This document shows positions 34,721-42,373 of a DNA stretch of 64,000 bases, piece by piece (position 1 is the stretch's first letter; the number at the start of each line of letters is the position of its first letter). A model generated the notes under the pieces. The model saw only the letters and a list, made by a program, of their open reading frames with translations. It was not told where the DNA came from and made no database searches. A program made the position numbers and the translations under genes. Source of the DNA: an uncultured Clostridia bacterium (GTDB lineage: Bacteria; Bacillota; Clostridia; CAKSNL01; HGM11501); NCBI GenBank assembly GCA_934476235.1, contig CAKSNL010000008.1:30894-94893 (forward strand), read 5' to 3'.

Positions 34721-34757
34721 AAGGCGTTTTGCATTTAAGGGTGCAAAGCGCTTTTTT
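34721..34757 (+). terminator. Terminator-like hairpin in the leader of the C26 gene (possible attenuator)
   Basis: GCGTTTTGCA (34724-34733) pairs with TGCAAAGCGC (34742-34751), one G-T pair, 8-base loop, followed by T5. It lies between the promoter (34682-34709) and the ATG (34776), so it would act on the new transcript as well as on read-through from upstream. Confidence 0.7.
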
Positions 34758-34775
34758 CGTTAAGGAGATGTTTTT

Positions 34776-35498
34776 ATGAAGCCGATTGTCGGAGTTATGC
34801 CGCTTTACGATTATGAAAAAGAGAGCGTCTGGATGCTCCCGGGGTATTTAAACGGGCTTATCGAGGCGGGAGCGGCGCCTTTTATTTTTCCGCTGACGGA
34901 TGATGAAAAAGTGCTTTATCCCATCCTTGAAAAGACAGACGCGCTTTTATTCACCGGAGGGCAGGACGTTTCGCCCTCTCTTTACGGCGAGGCGGCTCGC
35001 TATAAAAACGTTTTGCCCTCAAAAGAGCGCGACAGGGAGGAGGAAAAGGTGCTTTCCTATGCCATAGAGCGCGACATGCCGGTTTTGGGCATCTGCCGCG
35101 GGATACAGTTTTTAAACGTGTTTTTGGGCGGAACGCTTTATCAGGACCTGCCGAGCGAGCATGAGGGCGTTAACCACTGCCAGAAGCCGCCTTACGATGT
35201 GCCGTGCCATAAAAATAAAATCATCCCCGGCACGCCGCTTTCTGACCTTTTGGGAAGAGATGAGATATCCGTTAACAGCTATCACCACCAGGCTGTAAAA
35301 AAGTTATCGCCGCTCCTTTTGCCGGAGGCTCTGTCCGAGGACTCTCTTACCGAGGCGGTGTACATGCCGGGAAAGCGCTATGTTCACGCCGTTCAGTGGC
35401 ACCCGGAGTTTTCGTATAAGACGGATGAGGCGAGTAAGAAAATTTTTTGTGAATTTGTCCGCCGCAGTATTGACTTAACGCGAAAAAATGAGATATAA
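34776..35498 (+). CDS. Gamma-glutamyl-gamma-aminobutyrate hydrolase-like amidohydrolase (peptidase C26)
   Basis: 240 residues, class-I glutamine-amidotransferase fold. The nucleophile Cys lies in GICRGIQF, and the His-Glu pair in VQWHPEF completes the triad; FTGGQDVSP is the oxyanion strand. Family members (PuuD-like) hydrolyse gamma-glutamyl bonds of polyamine or folate-type substrates. TAAGGAGATG precedes the ATG. No polyamine genes adjoin, so the substrate is open. Confidence 0.9.
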   Translation: MKPIVGVMPLYDYEKESVWMLPGYLNGLIEAGAAPFIFPLTDDEKVLYPILEKTDALLFTGGQDVSPSLYGEAARYKNVLPSKERDREEEKVLSYAIERDMPVLGICRGIQFLNVFLGGTLYQDLPSEHEGVNHCQKPPYDVPCHKNKIIPGTPLSDLLGRDEISVNSYHHQAVKKLSPLLLPEALSEDSLTEAVYMPGKRYVHAVQWHPEFSYKTDEASKKIFCEFVRRSIDLTRKNEI

Positions 35499-35499
35499 T
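35470..35499 (+). promoter_or_regulatory. Promoter of the DUF308 gene
   Basis: TTGACT (35470-35475), 18-base spacer, perfect TATAAT (35494-35499), overlapping the stop codon of the C26 gene. Confidence 0.75.
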
Positions 35500-35527
35500 A
35501 AGAAAAAAACGAAAAGAGTGGTGCAAT

Positions 35528-36100
35528 GTGAAATCTTTCTTTGAAAAAACAAGGTCGGGCTCGTACGTCGGGAGCGTGCTTTTCGCAATTCTCGGAGTTC
35601 TTCTTATTATCAAGCCCGGCAATCTTTTTGACATTTTGTGCATCGGGGTCGGGCTGATATTTCTGCTTTTCGCGGTCGTGAACATTATAATGAATCTGTC
35701 CTCGCCGGTGCCCTTTGCCTTTAACGCGTTCTTATTGGGCGACATTGTGATCGGAGTCGCCGGGATATATTTTATCTCATCTCCCGGGCTTGTAAAGGGT
35801 ATAATCCCGATAGTATTAAGCATTTTAATGCTCTTTCACGCGGTGACGGATATCCGCGCGGCGGTCGCGATGAAAAAGCTCGGCGGAAGCTATAAGGGCA
35901 TGATGGCGGTCGGAATAATCACGCTCATCATTGCGCTTTTGGTGCTGCTTGACCCCTTCTCGGCGGGCGATATGATGATAAGGCTTATCGGAGCGGCGTT
36001 TTTGTATGACGGCGTTTCCTCGCTCATCGTGCTGCTTTCGCTCTCGCACAGGGAAAAGGAGAATAAAAGAGCGAAAACCGTCAGCTACCGCGAACTTTAA
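35528..36100 (+). CDS. DUF308/HdeD-like membrane protein
   Basis: 190 residues with six hydrophobic segments in three pairs, the HdeD/DUF308 pattern (LGVLLIIKPGNLFDILCIGV repeated in looser form). HdeD of E. coli is linked to acid tolerance; the role here is unknown. Starts at GTG 35528; a Lys/Arg-rich tail ends inside the cell. It has its own promoter at 35470. Confidence 0.82.
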   Translation: MKSFFEKTRSGSYVGSVLFAILGVLLIIKPGNLFDILCIGVGLIFLLFAVVNIIMNLSSPVPFAFNAFLLGDIVIGVAGIYFISSPGLVKGIIPIVLSILMLFHAVTDIRAAVAMKKLGGSYKGMMAVGIITLIIALLVLLDPFSAGDMMIRLIGAAFLYDGVSSLIVLLSLSHREKENKRAKTVSYREL

Positions 36101-36102
36101 GG

Positions 36103-36131
36103 TTGATTTTTTTTAAGCGCGGTGCTATAAT
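36103..36131 (+). promoter_or_regulatory. Sigma-A promoter of ilvE
   Basis: TTGATT (36103-36108), 17-base spacer, perfect TATAAT (36126-36131). The leader of about 26 bases is too short for a T-box or attenuator. Confidence 0.85.
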
Positions 36132-36163
36132 AAATAAAGACAAAAAGAAAAGGGGCGTTAATA

Positions 36164-37189
36164 ATGGAAAAGAAAAATATTGACTGGTCGTCGCTCGGCT
36201 TCGGGTATATAAAGACCGATTACAGATTTGTTTCGAATTATAAAGACGGCGCATGGGACGAGGGCGTTCTGACAGAGGACGCCGAGGTGAGAATAAACGA
36301 GTGCGCGGGCGTTTTGCAGTATGCGCAGACCTGCTTTGAGGGCATGAAGGCGTACACCACGGAGGACGGAAGAACGGTTGTTTTCAGACCGGACTTAAAC
36401 GCGGAGCGCATGGCAAATTCGGCTAAAAGGCTTGAAATGCCGGCATTCCCGGAGGATAAATTCGTTGACGCGGTGTTAAAGACGGTCAAGGCGAACGAGG
36501 CGTACGTTCCTCCGTTCGGCTCCGGCGCAACGCTCTACATCCGCCCGTACATGTTCGGCTCGGATCCCGTTATCGGGGTTAAGCCGTCAAACGAGTATCA
36601 GTTCAGAGTGTTCACGACTCCGGTCGGTCCTTACTTTAAGGGCGGAGCGAAGCCCATCACCATAAAGGTATCAGACTTTGACAGGGCGGCTCCCAACGGC
36701 ACGGGTCACGTTAAGGCGGGTCTTAACTACGCGATGAGCCTTCACGCTATCGTGACCGCACATAACGAGGGCTTTGCCGAGAATATGTATCTTGACGCGA
36801 AAACGCGCACAAAGGTTGAGGAGACCGGCGGAGCGAACTTCATTTTCGTTACGAAGGACAAAAAGGTCGTAACTCCGAAGTCGTCAAGTATTCTGCCTTC
36901 AATCACGCGCCGTTCGCTCATTACCGTGGCACGGGACTATCTGGGACTTACGGTTGAGGAGCGCGAGGTTGAATTTTCCGAGGTGGCGGATTTTGCCGAG
37001 TGCGGACTTTGCGGAACCGCGGCGGTCATCTCCCCGGTCGGAAAGATTTACGACCACGGCAGGGAAATCGCGTTCCCGTCCGGCATGGAGGAAATGGGAC
37101 CGGTTACAAAGGAGCTTTACGAGACATTAACGGGAATTCAGATGGGCAGAATTAAGGCTCCCGAGGGCTGGATAAGGGTTATCGAATAA
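36164..37189 (+). CDS. ilvE: Branched-chain amino acid aminotransferase
   Basis: 341 residues, PLP-dependent class IV aminotransferase for Leu, Ile and Val. QTCFEGMKAY and the PLP lysine in GHVKAGLNYA are visible, as are EETGGANFIFV and ECGLCGTAAVISPV. Length and order fit the longer (about 340-360) BCAT subgroup. Monocistronic with its own promoter. Confidence 0.96.
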   Translation: MEKKNIDWSSLGFGYIKTDYRFVSNYKDGAWDEGVLTEDAEVRINECAGVLQYAQTCFEGMKAYTTEDGRTVVFRPDLNAERMANSAKRLEMPAFPEDKFVDAVLKTVKANEAYVPPFGSGATLYIRPYMFGSDPVIGVKPSNEYQFRVFTTPVGPYFKGGAKPITIKVSDFDRAAPNGTGHVKAGLNYAMSLHAIVTAHNEGFAENMYLDAKTRTKVEETGGANFIFVTKDKKVVTPKSSSILPSITRRSLITVARDYLGLTVEEREVEFSEVADFAECGLCGTAAVISPVGKIYDHGREIAFPSGMEEMGPVTKELYETLTGIQMGRIKAPEGWIRVIE

Positions 37190-37213
37190 TTTTAAAAAAA
37201 TTTAAAAAAATGC

Positions 37214-37242
37214 TTGCATTGGACCAAAAAGTGTGATATACT
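37214..37242 (+). promoter_or_regulatory. Sigma-A promoter of rpmE
   Basis: TTGCAT (37214-37219), 17-base spacer, TATACT (37237-37242), about 60 bases before ATG 37304. Confidence 0.75.
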
Positions 37243-37303
37243 GTAAAAAGTTAATGACTGTCGGCAAAATCCGACGGCCGAAAAGAACGAGAGGTGAACG
37301 AGA

Positions 37304-37510
37304 ATGAAGCAGGGAATTCATCCGGATTACAAGCAGACAACAATCAAGTGTGCGTGCGGAGAAGTGATTGAGACCGGTTCCACGAAAGAGAATATATCGG
37401 TCGAAATTTGTTCCAAGTGCCATCCTTTCTATACAGGTAAGCAGAAGCTTGTTGATACAGGCGGCCGTGTAGAAAGATTCAGAAAGAAATTTAATCTTGA
37501 AAACAAATAA
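37304..37510 (+). CDS. rpmE: 50S ribosomal protein L31
   Basis: 68 residues. Begins MKQGIHPDYKQTTIKCACGE and has CSKCHPFYTGKQKLVDTGGRVERF, the complete L31 signature. The CxC and CxxC pairs make this the zinc-binding (C+) form. Start ATG 37304 after GAGAGGTGAACG. Confidence 0.97.
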   Translation: MKQGIHPDYKQTTIKCACGEVIETGSTKENISVEICSKCHPFYTGKQKLVDTGGRVERFRKKFNLENK

Positions 37511-37565
37511 CAAAAAAGCGGAAAAAGCCGGTCCGCGATAAGAAAGTAACGGTTTTACGTATGGG

Positions 37566-37597
37566 GGCACTGTAATTTAAAGTTACAGTGCCTTTGT
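37566..37597 (+). terminator. Intrinsic terminator of rpmE
   Basis: GGCACTGTAA (37566-37575) pairs perfectly with TTACAGTGCC (37583-37592), 7-base loop, then TTTG. The core resembles the terminator at 11620. Confidence 0.75.
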
Positions 37598-37611
37598 ATT
37601 CTATCTGTATA

Positions 37612-37724
37612 AATTGGTGCGTAAAACTGCCTTAAGGCATCATAAAAGCAAGATTTTTTGATGAAGTGCAAGGCAAAAAAGCGAAAAATCCTGACGGATT
37701 TTGAGTTTTTTTAACGCAGCAATT
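37612..37724. repeat. MITE-like fold-back element
   Basis: A 113-bp stretch whose ends form imperfect inverted repeats: AATTGGTGCGT-AAAA at the left (37612-37626) against the complement of TTTTAACGCAGCAATT at the right (37709-37724). Inside lie the perfect palindrome TGCCTTAAGGCA (37628-37639) and the hairpin AAAATCC-TGAC-GGATTTT (37685-37702). No ORF and no clear target-site duplication. Together with the flanking terminator and promoter it fills the gap of about 340 bases between rpmE and the next gene. Confidence 0.6.
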
Positions 37725-37798
37725 CGCAAAAAAGGTGCTTTTAGGACGTTACTGTTTTATTGTGGGGCGGCTAAATCGCTTTTTTTGTTTTTAAACCC

Positions 37799-37827
37799 TT
37801 GTCACGGGGAGTAAAAAATGTTATAAT
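37799..37827 (+). promoter_or_regulatory. Sigma-A promoter of the miaB-mutS operon
   Basis: TTGTCA (37799-37804), 17-base spacer, perfect TATAAT (37822-37827). It is the only clear promoter before a run of genes reaching to 50356. Confidence 0.75.
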
Positions 37828-37858
37828 ATAAGGTAACGAATTTTAGAAAGAGATGCTT

Positions 37859-38380
37859 ATGAAAGTAAAGGTTGATCGTCTTACCGCGAAGGAATTTTCG
37901 GAGTATACTGACAGTACGTTTGCAAAGCCCGTTAAAATGTCGCTCGGCATTTTTTTAGGGGTTATCATGATGGCGATGGCGTACGTTTTGATATCGGGAA
38001 ACGGCAAAGAAGCCGCCGGCACCATGGGAATCGCCGCAATCATTTTGGCGGCGCTTTATTTAATGTCCGGCGCGCTTATCGGTGCGGCGTTTAAAAAGTC
38101 CGGGCTTTCGGATACGAAATGCTCCTATAATTTTGACTCCTCCGGGATGGACATTAAGATGGGCTCTCTTTCGGGCGATCTTTCGTGGGACTATGTTAAG
38201 TACGTAAAAGAAACAAAAAGCCTTTTTATCATAAGGGCTAAGGGCAGCCAGTTCATCATTCCCAAAAGGTGCCTTAAGGATTCAGAGTTCCGCGAATTTT
38301 TAAAGGAAACGCTCCCCGGAGAGAAGATCAGGCGAATTAAATATAAAATTGATAAGGAAACCGAAGAAGATGGCAATTGA
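37859..38380 (+). CDS. YcxB-like membrane protein of unknown function
   Basis: 173 residues: short N-terminal cytoplasmic part, two membrane helices (about 25-75), then a soluble domain whose SLSWDYVKYVKETKSLFIIR pattern resembles the YcxB-like C-terminal domain. ATG 37859 is used (AGAAAGAG spaced 6 bases); ATG 37853 is two codons longer. The end overlaps miaB by 11 bases. First gene of the operon; function unknown. Confidence 0.7.
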   Translation: MKVKVDRLTAKEFSEYTDSTFAKPVKMSLGIFLGVIMMAMAYVLISGNGKEAAGTMGIAAIILAALYLMSGALIGAAFKKSGLSDTKCSYNFDSSGMDIKMGSLSGDLSWDYVKYVKETKSLFIIRAKGSQFIIPKRCLKDSEFREFLKETLPGEKIRRIKYKIDKETEEDGN

Positions 38381-39758
38381 GATAACCGATAAAGCGCTCG
38401 TTTTGGAGCAGCAGAAAATAATGGAGGAAATGGCAGGCATTCATCACGGCGGGAAAAAGAGCCTTATTTACACCCTCGGGTGCCAGCAGAACGAGAGCGA
38501 TTCGGAAAAGCTTTCGGGCATGCTTAAGAAAATGGGCTACACGCCGACGGAAAATCCCGAAGAGGCGGACGTGATTTTATTTAACACCTGCGCCGTGAGG
38601 GAGAACGCCGAGAAAAAGCTTTTCGGAAGAATCGGCGCCTTAAAGCCGTTAAAAGAGAAAAATCCGGAGCTTTTAATCGGGGTGTGCGGGTGCATGCCTC
38701 AGGAGGCGGGAATGGAGGAAACGTTTCGCCGCAAATACAGGTTTGTTGACATGGTGTTCGGCACGCACTCGCTTTACCGCTTCCCCGGGATACTTAAAAA
38801 AGCGCTTTACGACCGCACACAGGTTAGAGATATTTTAAATATTGACGGAGAAGTGACAGAGGGCATCCCCGTTGACCGCGCAAGCAGCGTGAAAAGCTAT
38901 GTTTCCGTTATGTACGGGTGCAACAACTTCTGCTCGTACTGCATCGTGCCTTACGTAAGAGGGCGCGAGAGGAGCAGAAATTACCGCGACGTGATAGACG
39001 AGGTAAAGTCCATCGCCGATTCCGGGTGCAAGGAAGTCATGCTTTTGGGGCAAAACGTCAACTCCTACAGCGGAGGGGCGGACTTTACGGAGCTTTTATA
39101 CAAGGTGAGCGAGGTAGAGGGGATAGAAAGAATCCGCTTCATGTCATCTCACCCGAAGGACATAAAGGAGTCGCTCATCGACGTGATGGCGGAAAGGAAA
39201 AACATCTGCAATCAGCTCCACCTTCCCGTGCAGTCGGGGAGCGACAGGATATTAAAGCTCATGAACAGGCACTATGATACAGAGCATTATCTCGCCATCG
39301 TTGATAAGGTCAGAAAGAAGATTCCCGATGTGACGCTGACGACGGACATTATCGTCGGCTTTCCCGGGGAGACGGACGAGGACTTTTTAAAAACGGTCGA
39401 GCTTCTTAAAACCGTGCGCTATGACAGTATATTCTCATTTATTTATTCAAAAAGGACAGGCACTCCGGCTGAGAAGATGGCGGACGTGATGAGCGAGGAG
39501 CACAAGCACGAAAACTTTTCTGAAATGTTAAAAATTCAAAACGATATTTCGCTTGAAAAAAACAAGGCGTTAATCGGCACGGTTCAGAGCGTGCTTGCCG
39601 AAGGGGCGAGCAAGACCGATCCCGGGAAAATGAGCGGGCGCTCCGAGGGCGGAAAGCTTGTTCACTTTTTGCCCGGGCGCGTTAAGACGGGCGATATCGT
39701 TAATGTGAAAATAGAAAGCGTCAATACGTGGACGCTTTCGGGAAAGCTTGAGGAGTAA
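38370..39758 (+). CDS. miaB: tRNA-2-methylthio-N6-dimethylallyladenosine synthase
   Basis: 462 residues, radical-SAM methylthiotransferase acting on i6A37 of tRNA. N-terminal UPF0004 domain with three cluster-binding Cys (TLGCQQNESDSE, FNTCAVRE, GVCGCMPQE), radical-SAM CNNFCSYC, VPYVRGRERSR, and C-terminal TRAM domain. ATG 38370 overlaps the previous gene; TTG 38349 is a less likely start. In the same operon as miaA, which makes its substrate. Confidence 0.96.
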   Translation: MAIEITDKALVLEQQKIMEEMAGIHHGGKKSLIYTLGCQQNESDSEKLSGMLKKMGYTPTENPEEADVILFNTCAVRENAEKKLFGRIGALKPLKEKNPELLIGVCGCMPQEAGMEETFRRKYRFVDMVFGTHSLYRFPGILKKALYDRTQVRDILNIDGEVTEGIPVDRASSVKSYVSVMYGCNNFCSYCIVPYVRGRERSRNYRDVIDEVKSIADSGCKEVMLLGQNVNSYSGGADFTELLYKVSEVEGIERIRFMSSHPKDIKESLIDVMAERKNICNQLHLPVQSGSDRILKLMNRHYDTEHYLAIVDKVRKKIPDVTLTTDIIVGFPGETDEDFLKTVELLKTVRYDSIFSFIYSKRTGTPAEKMADVMSEEHKHENFSEMLKIQNDISLEKNKALIGTVQSVLAEGASKTDPGKMSGRSEGGKLVHFLPGRVKTGDIVNVKIESVNTWTLSGKLEE

Positions 39759-39760
39759 AG

Positions 39761-42361
39761 ATGATAGAAAACAGAAGTAAAATGTCTGCCATGATGCGCC
39801 AGTATCTTGCGACGAAAGATGAATACAGCGACGCAATTTTGATGTACCGCGTCGGGGATTTTTACGAGATGTTTTTTGACGACGCGGTTAAAGCGTCAAA
39901 GGAGCTTGAGCTTGTCTTAACCGGCAAGGACTGCGGGCTGCCCGAGCGCGCGCCGATGTGCGGCGTGCCGTTCCACGCGGCGGACAACTACATTTCGCGC
40001 CTTGTCGCGAAGGGCTATAAGGTTGCGATATGCGAGCAGGTGGAGGACCCCAAGGAGGCTAAGGGGCTTGTCAAGCGCGACGTTATAAGGGTCGTGACGC
40101 CCGGAACGACGACGGACTCATCGCTTTTGGATTCCCGCCCGACAAACTACATGTGCGCGGTGAAAAAGGAAGAAGGGAAAGCCGCGCTCGCCATTGCCGA
40201 CGTTTCGACAGGAGAGGTTTTGGTAACGAAGATACCGACGGGCGACGACAACGATATTATAAGCGAAATCGCAAGGTTTTCGCCCGTTGAGATACTCCTA
40301 AACGAGGAAGCCATAGCAGACTCATATCTTATGGACTATATCACGGAAAAAACGAAGGCGCTTTCCTTTTCGTGCGATGAAAGCTATTTTGCCTTCGAGA
40401 ACGCAAAATGCGTGGTTGAGCTCCAGTTCGGGAAGGAGAGCTCCAAGGTCACCGGGGACAAGGCGATTACCGGCGCGCTCGGCGCGCTCATGGCGTACAT
40501 AAGAGAAACGCAGAAGGTGGAGCTTACACACATTAAGGAGATAAACTTTTTTGACGCGGCGCGCTTTATGGAGCTTTCCGGCACGGCGCAGCGAAATCTT
40601 GAGCTTGTCGAGAATATGCATGACAAGACAAGGCGCGGAACGCTTTTGTCCGTGCTTGACAAAACGTGCTCCACAATGGGAAAAAGAACGGTCAAAAACT
40701 GGATATTAAGACCGCTTTTGGACACTCACAGAATAAAGGAAAGACTTGACGCGGTGGGCGAGGCGGCGGAAAAGCTGATATTAAGAAGCGACGTGCGCGC
40801 CCTTATCTCAAAGATAAGCGATATTGAAAGAATAGTGAGCAGAGTTTCGCTCGGCACGGTCAACCCGAGGGATCTGGTGGCGCTTAAAGCGTCGATGGGC
40901 GTGCTTCCCGCCATAAAAGAGGAGTGCGCAAAATTCAAGACGGATCTCTTAAGAAAAGAGACCGGGGAGATTGAGCTTTTAACAGAGCTATATGACCTTA
41001 TCGACCGCGCGATAAAGGATGAGGACACGCCATTATCCGTGCGCGAAGGAAAGATAATAAAAGAGGGGTTCTCCGAGGAGATTGACCGCCTTAACGCCTT
41101 AATGAACGGCAGCAAGAGCATACTTGCCGAAATTGAGGCGCGCGAGAGGGAAAAAACGGGAATTCCCAAGCTCAAGGTCGGCTATAACAAGGTGTTCGGC
41201 TATTACATTGAGGTTTCAAACGTTAACTTATCCAAGGTGCCGCCGGAGTACATAAGAAAGCAGACGCTGACAAACGGCGAGCGCTACATCACAGAGGAGC
41301 TAAAGCAGGTGGAGAAGGACGTTCTGTCCGCCTCCGAAAAGGTTGTCCGCCTTGAATATGACGCGTTTTTATACGTCGTGCGCGCGGTGAAGGAAAAGAC
41401 CGGGGAGATTCAGAGAACCTCGCGCGCCGTCGGGGTGATAGACGTTATATGTTCGTTCGCCGAAACGGCGGTAAAAAATTCATACTGCATGCCGGCGGTG
41501 GATAATTCCGAAACGATAGAGATTAAAAACGGGCGCCACCCGGTGGTCGAGCTTATTAAAGGAAACGAGCTTTTCGTCCCGAACGACACGTATTTGTCCG
41601 GCGGAGGGGACTCGATGGCGATAATTACCGGTCCCAACATGGCGGGTAAATCGACCTATATGCGCCAGACCGCGCTTATCGTTTTAATGGCGCAGATAGG
41701 CTCGTTCGTTCCTGCGTCGGAGGCGAGAATCGGGGTCTGCGACAGGATATTCACAAGAGTCGGCGCGTCGGACGATTTGTCGTCCGGGCGGAGCACATAC
41801 ATGGTGGAAATGAGCGAGGTTGCCGAGATAGTGAATAACGCGACGAAAAAGAGCCTTGTGATTTTGGACGAGATAGGGCGCGGGACGAGCACGTTTGACG
41901 GGCTTTCCATGGCGTGGGCGATAGTTGAATACTGCGCGGAAAAGATACACGCGCGCACGCTTTTTGCAACGCACTATCACGAGCTTACAAGGCTTGAGGG
42001 CACTGTCCCCGGCGTTAAAAACTACTGTATCGCCGCGAAAAAGCGCGGAAACGGCATAATATTTTTGCGAAAGATAATAAGAGGCGGAGCGGACGAGAGC
42101 TACGGAATCGAGGTCGCTCAGCTTGCGGGAATAAAAGAATCCGTCATCCGCCGCGCAAAGGAGATACTAAAGGGGCTTGAGGAAGAGGGCTCGTGCCGCA
42201 TGCCGGAAAGAAAGAAGGGCGATGAGCCCTGCCAGCTTTCCATCGGCTCGGAAATGTCCGACAGCATAATCGACACTCTTAAAATGATAGACATATCGGC
42301 GCTGACGCCGATTGAGGCACTTAACATACTAAACGAGCTTAAAAATAAGATAACGGATTAA
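39761..42361 (+). CDS. mutS: DNA mismatch recognition protein MutS
   Basis: 866 residues. Mismatch-binding N-domain with the conserved Phe-x-Glu (GDFYEMFFDDA, about residue 28), connector, lever and clamp domains, then the ATPase: Walker A GPNMAGKST (about 624) and Walker B ILDEIGRGTSTFDG (about 702). The C-terminal dimerisation helices are present. ATG 39761 is two bases after miaB, with GGAG in the end of miaB. Followed by mutL after 12 bases. Confidence 0.98.
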   Translation: MIENRSKMSAMMRQYLATKDEYSDAILMYRVGDFYEMFFDDAVKASKELELVLTGKDCGLPERAPMCGVPFHAADNYISRLVAKGYKVAICEQVEDPKEAKGLVKRDVIRVVTPGTTTDSSLLDSRPTNYMCAVKKEEGKAALAIADVSTGEVLVTKIPTGDDNDIISEIARFSPVEILLNEEAIADSYLMDYITEKTKALSFSCDESYFAFENAKCVVELQFGKESSKVTGDKAITGALGALMAYIRETQKVELTHIKEINFFDAARFMELSGTAQRNLELVENMHDKTRRGTLLSVLDKTCSTMGKRTVKNWILRPLLDTHRIKERLDAVGEAAEKLILRSDVRALISKISDIERIVSRVSLGTVNPRDLVALKASMGVLPAIKEECAKFKTDLLRKETGEIELLTELYDLIDRAIKDEDTPLSVREGKIIKEGFSEEIDRLNALMNGSKSILAEIEAREREKTGIPKLKVGYNKVFGYYIEVSNVNLSKVPPEYIRKQTLTNGERYITEELKQVEKDVLSASEKVVRLEYDAFLYVVRAVKEKTGEIQRTSRAVGVIDVICSFAETAVKNSYCMPAVDNSETIEIKNGRHPVVELIKGNELFVPNDTYLSGGGDSMAIITGPNMAGKSTYMRQTALIVLMAQIGSFVPASEARIGVCDRIFTRVGASDDLSSGRSTYMVEMSEVAEIVNNATKKSLVILDEIGRGTSTFDGLSMAWAIVEYCAEKIHARTLFATHYHELTRLEGTVPGVKNYCIAAKKRGNGIIFLRKIIRGGADESYGIEVAQLAGIKESVIRRAKEILKGLEEEGSCRMPERKKGDEPCQLSIGSEMSDSIIDTLKMIDISALTPIEALNILNELKNKITD

Positions 42362-42373
42362 GGCGGTGAAATA

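Noticed and set aside
36101..36163. T-box or leader attenuator before ilvE
   Set aside because: The promoter's -10 ends at 36131 and the ATG is at 36164, leaving too short a leader.
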